This document shows positions 23,850 through 26,860 of a DNA stretch of 26,860 nucleotides, one piece after another (the first letter of the stretch is position 1; every line of letters starts with the position of its first letter). Source of the DNA: a virus. The position numbers were made by a program, and so were the translations under genes. The notes under the pieces are model-generated. The model ran no database searches and was not told the origin of the DNA. It saw only the letters and a list, made by a program, of their open reading frames with translations. The stretch lies in IMG/VR virus record IMGVR_UViG_3300008448_000514, positions 1 to 26,860 of that record, one strand, 5' to 3'.

Positions 23850-23956
23850 ATGAAAATATACTTACAAAACCCTGAAAAAACTGAAATAAAAGTTTTTGAT
23901 GTGGAAGTTATGAAATTTTTACTTTAGGATTTTTCGATACAAACATTAAAAATTAA
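23850..23956 (+). pseudogene. Small ORF broken by a one-base frameshift
   Basis: An ATG 2 nt after the fibre stop encodes MKIYLQNPEKTEIKVFDVEV and then stops at TAG (23925-23927), giving only 25 residues. If one T is added in GTTATGAAATTTTTACTTT (about 23908-23911), the frame continues as VYEIFTLGFFDTNIKN and stops at TAA (23954-23956), 4 nt before the next start. The restored 36-residue peptide looks gene-like. Either a sequencing or assembly indel or a real lesion; the intact family is not recognised. Confidence 0.45.
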
Positions 23957-23960
23957 ATTT

Positions 23961-24605
23961 ATGATTCTTTTAAAAAACAACAAAGATGGAAATATTAAAA
24001 AATTTGACAATATTTCTGAAATCGGAATGGGCTTCGCTGATTGGGAAGATATTACAAATAAACCCGAAGGCGTAGAGTATCTTTTATCTCAAGCAAAATC
24101 ACAAAAAATAAATGAGTTAAAAGCTAATTTTGAAATTGCTTCAAAAAAGCCTCACGAATTAAAAGGCGTAAAACAAATTGATAAAAATGGTAAAGTTATT
24201 GGCACTGTTGATGCTTATTATAATATCGCTGATGTTAATTCTTTAAATGATTCCGTAAATATCATTTTTGCGGGAACTTTTATTAAAATGCAAGCTTTCT
24301 TAAAAGTTTTGTGTGCAAATCTCAAAATAGATTATAATGCTATTTTAACGCAAGTTAACGCTCTTTCTGATAATCCAGCAACTACAAATGTGGCAAATAT
24401 ACCTTATACTACAAAAGACACTAAAGGCAATGAAATTAGGGTTTTTTTAAGCTTTGCTAAAATTGAAGAAATATTTGCTCATATTTTTCTTAGAGTTGCT
24501 AATGTAGCATATTTTTATAATATTATTGAAGAGCAAATTAAAAAAGCTTCAACTATTGAAGAGCTTGAAGCTGTTGACATAGATATTAATAAACGATTAA
24601 AATAA
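23961..24605 (+). CDS. DUF4376-like fibre-associated protein
   Basis: A 214-residue protein. The N-terminal third (ILLKNNKDGNIKKFDNISEIGMG) looks like the small tail-fibre accessory proteins found after phage fibre genes, and the rest begins with an AKSQKINELKANFE helix (about 46-59), as in DUF4376 proteins, where an 'A...Ki.ei...' helix is followed by beta and helical segments. Such proteins are thought to help fibre folding or attachment. It sits 113 nt after the fibre stop, directly behind the broken ORF. Assignment is tentative. Confidence 0.5.
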   Translation: MILLKNNKDGNIKKFDNISEIGMGFADWEDITNKPEGVEYLLSQAKSQKINELKANFEIASKKPHELKGVKQIDKNGKVIGTVDAYYNIADVNSLNDSVNIIFAGTFIKMQAFLKVLCANLKIDYNAILTQVNALSDNPATTNVANIPYTTKDTKGNEIRVFLSFAKIEEIFAHIFLRVANVAYFYNIIEEQIKKASTIEELEAVDIDINKRLK

Positions 24606-24606
24606 T

Positions 24607-25005
24607 ATGAAATCAGGATTTGAATTTATAGACGAAGCCGTTTATACGCCAAAAAAAGATAAAAAAGATAAAATCGTTCTTAAAGAAGATTTAAGATTTT
24701 ATATCAATTTTGCGGGTCAAAGATTGCCAGATATGTATATTATCCCAGCAGGCTTTGAATCTAATGGTTTCACTATCCCGACTTTATTCAAGCCTTTATT
24801 TAGCAACTTCGATGTTGGCGTTGAAAATGCAATTGCGCATGATTTTTTATATTCAGAGTTAAGAACTTTTGATATGTTTCGCCGAGATGCTGATATGGCT
24901 TTTTATAACGGCTTACGCAATAGTAGTTTAGAAGTGTGGAAAGCTAAGGCTTTCTATGTCGCTGTTCTACTTTGGGGCGGTAGCAAATGGAGGAAAAAGA
25001 AATGA
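24607..25005 (+). CDS. DUF1353-family protein
   Basis: A 132-residue protein with the full DUF1353 pattern: IIPAGFESNGFTIP at 45-58, AIAHDFLYSELR at about 75-86 (conserved H78-D79), RRDADMAFYNGLR at about 92-104, and WKAKAFYVAVLLWGGSKW near the C-terminus. The family occurs in many tailed phages near fibre or lysis genes; no reaction is established. It starts 1 nt after the upstream stop. Its 3' end contains GGAGG, which serves the next gene, and its TGA lies inside ATGA. Confidence 0.9.
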   Translation: MKSGFEFIDEAVYTPKKDKKDKIVLKEDLRFYINFAGQRLPDMYIIPAGFESNGFTIPTLFKPLFSNFDVGVENAIAHDFLYSELRTFDMFRRDADMAFYNGLRNSSLEVWKAKAFYVAVLLWGGSKWRKKK

Positions 25006-25289
25006 ATGAAATAATTCAGATTATGAAATTAATGGAGCAAGCTCCTAATTTCTCTACAGTAGCATTTGCCGTGTTTGCTTATTGTGCATTTAAAACTATT
25101 AAAAGTTTTGCAAAAGAGCAAGTTGATGAAAAAGTTAAAAATAGCATGAATGAATTTAAAAATGAGTTTAAAAAAGATTTTAACAACAACATGGACGAAA
25201 GATTGAAACCAATGGAAAAAAAAGTTGAAAATATAGAAAAAAATGTTTATTTGTTAATTTCAAATATTTGCCCAAAAAATGGACTTTAA
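25002..25289 (+). CDS. Membrane/coiled-coil protein 1 of the lysis region
   Basis: A 95-residue protein. A further in-frame ATG lies 15 nt upstream, but the ATG at 25002 forms a 4-nt ATGA overlap with the previous stop and has GGAGG 8 nt before it, so it is the better start. Residues about 12-35 (APNFSTVAFAVFAYCAFKTI) form one weakly hydrophobic segment; the rest is a charged coiled-coil helix (KEQVDEKVKNSMNEFKNEFK) typical of pore-adjacent or spanin-like proteins. No family recognised. Its stop overlaps the next gene by 11 nt. Confidence 0.6.
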   Translation: MNEIIQIMKLMEQAPNFSTVAFAVFAYCAFKTIKSFAKEQVDEKVKNSMNEFKNEFKKDFNNNMDERLKPMEKKVENIEKNVYLLISNICPKNGL

Positions 25290-25635
25290 ATTTATAGAAT
25301 TCTTAAAAGAAATAATTGACGATGCGCTTTATGCAAGCATTGCTAAGCTTGCCATTGCTTTTTATTTGGGTAAAAAGTTTATTGAATTTCTTATTTCGGG
25401 ATTTAATATTGCGTATAAAGAAAAAGAAAGACGAAAAGAATATATCGAATTAAAAAAAGATGTTGCTGATTTTAAGATAGAGCAAAAAAAAACAAATGAA
25501 AAACTTGAAGCATTTGGAATTGATTTAAATGCTTATAAAAAGCGAACTCATAAGATAGAAAGTCAGGATATTGCAAATATAAAAATAATAGAAAGAAGCA
25601 ATGATTTAATGGAAAAACTAAACAATAAATTATAA
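25279..25635 (+). CDS. Membrane/coiled-coil protein 2 of the lysis region
   Basis: A 118-residue protein with a hydrophobic segment at about residues 17-41 (ALYASIAKLAIAFYLGKKF), then a long charged coiled coil (KEKERRKEYIELKKDVADFK and onward). The layout repeats that of the preceding protein (membrane segment then coiled coil), so the two may be partners or distant paralogues; identity between them is low by eye. It overlaps the upstream gene by 11 nt. Function unknown. Confidence 0.6.
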   Translation: MDFKFIEFLKEIIDDALYASIAKLAIAFYLGKKFIEFLISGFNIAYKEKERRKEYIELKKDVADFKIEQKKTNEKLEAFGIDLNAYKKRTHKIESQDIANIKIIERSNDLMEKLNNKL

Positions 25636-25638
25636 CTT

Positions 25639-25842
25639 ATGTTGACAAAAGAATGGGGAGCCAAAATTTACGGAATTATTTATTTAATTGCTTTTTTCTT
25701 TTATTTAATTTTTATTGGAATCGACATTTTTACACCACTACCAGATAAAACATTTGACTTATTAGGAAAGTTCTTGTTTTATGCTGGCGGTGGTTTCTTT
25801 GCGATAATTGGATTTGGAAATTTAACTTTATTTAGAAAATGA
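25639..25842 (+). CDS. Putative holin (two membrane helices)
   Basis: A 67-residue protein with hydrophobic segments at about 10-31 (YGIIYLIAFFFYLIFIGIDIF) and 42-63 (LLGKFLFYAGGGFFAIIGFG), and a positively charged end (LTLFRK). Size, two helices, and its place just before the spanin and endolysin genes suit a small holin that opens the inner membrane at lysis. No specific family was recognised, so the name is inferred from context. Its stop overlaps the next gene by 4 nt (ATGA). Confidence 0.6.
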   Translation: MLTKEWGAKIYGIIYLIAFFFYLIFIGIDIFTPLPDKTFDLLGKFLFYAGGGFFAIIGFGNLTLFRK

Positions 25843-26144
25843 TTAGTTTTATAAAATTTTTTATAAAAATGAGCGTACCTGATAACATGTCCCCAAAAAA
25901 ATTTATAATTTATTTAATTGTTGGACTTACAATATTTTGGATCTTTATTTTTTATATTTCTTACATTGGTAAAAAACAAAAAATTGAAGAATATAAAAGA
26001 ATCGAGCAAGAGACAAAAGTCTTTCACGAGGAAAATATCCAAAAACTAAAAACAACCTTAAATAATGCTAAAAATGCCAAGAAAAGTGATTTTAATGATA
26101 CTGGTAATCTTGATGACGACTACTTGCTCGAAGCCCTCGAATAA
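25839..26144 (+). CDS. Putative inner-membrane spanin (Rz-like)
   Basis: A 101-residue protein: one membrane segment at about 22-43 (FIIYLIVGLTIFWIFIFYISYI), followed by a charged coiled-coil helix (KKQKIEEYKRIEQETKVFHEE) and an acidic tail. This is the layout of i-spanins, which pair with an outer-membrane lipoprotein to fuse the two membranes at lysis. A second gene, encoding a lipoprotein-like protein, starts inside it in another frame (26065 or 26074), as in Rz/Rz1 pairs. Position next to the endolysin supports the call. No direct sequence match to a known Rz was made. Confidence 0.7.
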   Translation: MISFIKFFIKMSVPDNMSPKKFIIYLIVGLTIFWIFIFYISYIGKKQKIEEYKRIEQETKVFHEENIQKLKTTLNNAKNAKKSDFNDTGNLDDDYLLEALE

Positions 26145-26340
26145 AAGTTTATCACAAGCACAGCTTCAAGAATATGTTAAGTTATTGCCTGATTATCCCA
26201 AAAGAGATACTTTTACAAAACAAGAGCAAAAAAGAATTGCCATGATACCAAAACGATTAAAAGATTGGTTAGTTGAAGTAGTTAAATATTCCAATTGCGT
26301 TAAATACTCAATTTGCAACACTAAAAATAATAATGAATAA
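26065..26340 (+). CDS. Putative outer-membrane spanin lipoprotein (Rz1-like)
   Basis: A 91-residue protein beginning in another frame inside the i-spanin gene (overlap 80 nt) and ending after it. Start options are 26065 and 26074; the latter (MPRK) gives a compact signal. VILMILVILMTTTCS is a hydrophobic run ending in Cys (C21, or C18 from the later start). The residues before Cys (TTT) differ from the usual LAGC lipobox, so lipidation is uncertain. The rest is a Lys-rich, polar domain. The embedded arrangement is the strongest evidence. The next gene starts 2 nt after its stop. Confidence 0.65.
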   Translation: MLKMPRKVILMILVILMTTTCSKPSNKSLSQAQLQEYVKLLPDYPKRDTFTKQEQKRIAMIPKRLKDWLVEVVKYSNCVKYSICNTKNNNE

Positions 26341-26342
26341 AT

Positions 26343-26849
26343 ATGTTTAATTTTTTAAATTTTAAAAAGAAAAAAGAAGTCGAAATTAATACTTCAATAA
26401 TTACTCTTGATGATTTAGAAACTAAAAATTTTAAAAAAGAAGAGTGGCTTAAAACAAATACTGGATTAGATAATACCCCTGCACTTGGTGTTTTAAATTG
26501 TTTATTGCACACTTCTCGCAAAATGCAACAAATAAGAGATGCTATTAATTTACCAATTGAAATTACTAGCGGTTATCGTTCAAAACTTGTTAATTTAAAA
26601 GTTAATGGAAGTCCAACATCAAAACATATGCAAGGATTAGCTTGTGATTTCAATGTAATAAATAAATCACCAGAAGAAGGGGCAAAAATAGTTTTAAAAG
26701 CTTGTAAAAAAAATGAGATTAGTTTTGATAAAATACTTATTGAAAAAGGGTGCATTCACATTCAATTTCAATTGACAGAAAAACTAAACCAAAATTTTGT
26801 AGGATTCGCAAAATTAGTAAATGGTAAATGGATCGTAAACAAAGCATAA
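26343..26849 (+). CDS. M15-type peptidase endolysin
   Basis: A 168-residue protein of the peptidase M15 superfamily (M15_3 type), a zinc peptidase that cuts peptide bonds in peptidoglycan cross-links. ITSGYRS (74-80) and NGSPTSKHMQGLACDF (88-103) supply the first metal ligands H95 and D102; ILIEKGCIHI (131-140) holds the catalytic E134 and ligand H139. All key residues are present, and the length is usual for a single-domain endolysin. There is no signal peptide, so it needs a holin to reach the periplasm. It ends the lysis block at the window edge. Confidence 0.92.
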   Translation: MFNFLNFKKKKEVEINTSIITLDDLETKNFKKEEWLKTNTGLDNTPALGVLNCLLHTSRKMQQIRDAINLPIEITSGYRSKLVNLKVNGSPTSKHMQGLACDFNVINKSPEEGAKIVLKACKKNEISFDKILIEKGCIHIQFQLTEKLNQNFVGFAKLVNGKWIVNKA

Positions 26850-26860
26850 ATATATGATAA

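Noticed and set aside
1-26860. CRISPR array, insertion sequence or integrase
   Set aside because: No regularly spaced repeats, transposase motifs or recombinase motifs were seen on either strand.

Overview
This window is part of the genome of a low-GC tailed phage with a short-tailed (podovirus-type, T7-like) virion. The evidence is a rightward run of terminase, portal, scaffold, capsid, two tail-tubular proteins, three internal/ejected virion proteins and a T7-type tail fibre, ending in a lysis block. The overlapping spanin-like pair points to a host with an outer membrane. The best promoter matches the classic sigma70 pattern (TTGACA, 17 bp, CATAAT), and AGGAGG-type ribosome sites appear at several overlapping gene junctions. 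Both argue against Bacteroidota and fit a low-GC proteobacterium, but the host cannot be named from this sequence. No integrase, polymerase or tRNA is present, so the genome probably extends beyond the window.

Layout. Bases 1-309 hold no protein gene. They hold a dense series of hairpins that, read leftward, form a candidate structured RNA with a multi-helix junction and two GNRA tetraloops. Bases 310-4950 are a leftward unit of 17 small, tightly packed genes. Most are unknown. Recognisable members are a YopX-family protein, a stand-alone ArdC-type N-terminal domain, a conserved phage 'MSYCRFENT' protein and a Cys-cluster protein; six have membrane segments. Bases 4951-5739 are a very AT-rich divergent control region with one strong leftward promoter, three candidate rightward promoters, direct repeats, a GATT-repeat tract and a GC-rich inverted repeat just before the rightward genes.

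Bases 5740-23847 are the packaging and virion cassette: small and large terminase, a small pre-portal protein, portal, a Bbp19-like protein, scaffold, two unknown genes, major capsid protein with its own candidate promoter and leader, a head auxiliary protein, tail tubular proteins A and B, three internal virion proteins and a tail fibre. The largest internal protein (about 1,511 residues) carries two modules familiar from polyvalent phage proteins, one resembling an ADP-ribosyltransferase. Bases 23850-26849 hold a small broken ORF, a DUF4376-like protein, a DUF1353 protein, four small membrane/coiled-coil proteins (holin and i-spanin candidates), an embedded o-spanin candidate and an M15-type peptidase endolysin.

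The most unusual items are the left-end structured RNA, the ART-like module inside a probably ejected protein, the recurrent SD-less leader motif of the leftward genes, the two-gene insertion and structured leader before the capsid gene, and the one-base frameshift after the tail fibre. All family assignments were made by eye from the translated sequence; no database search was run.
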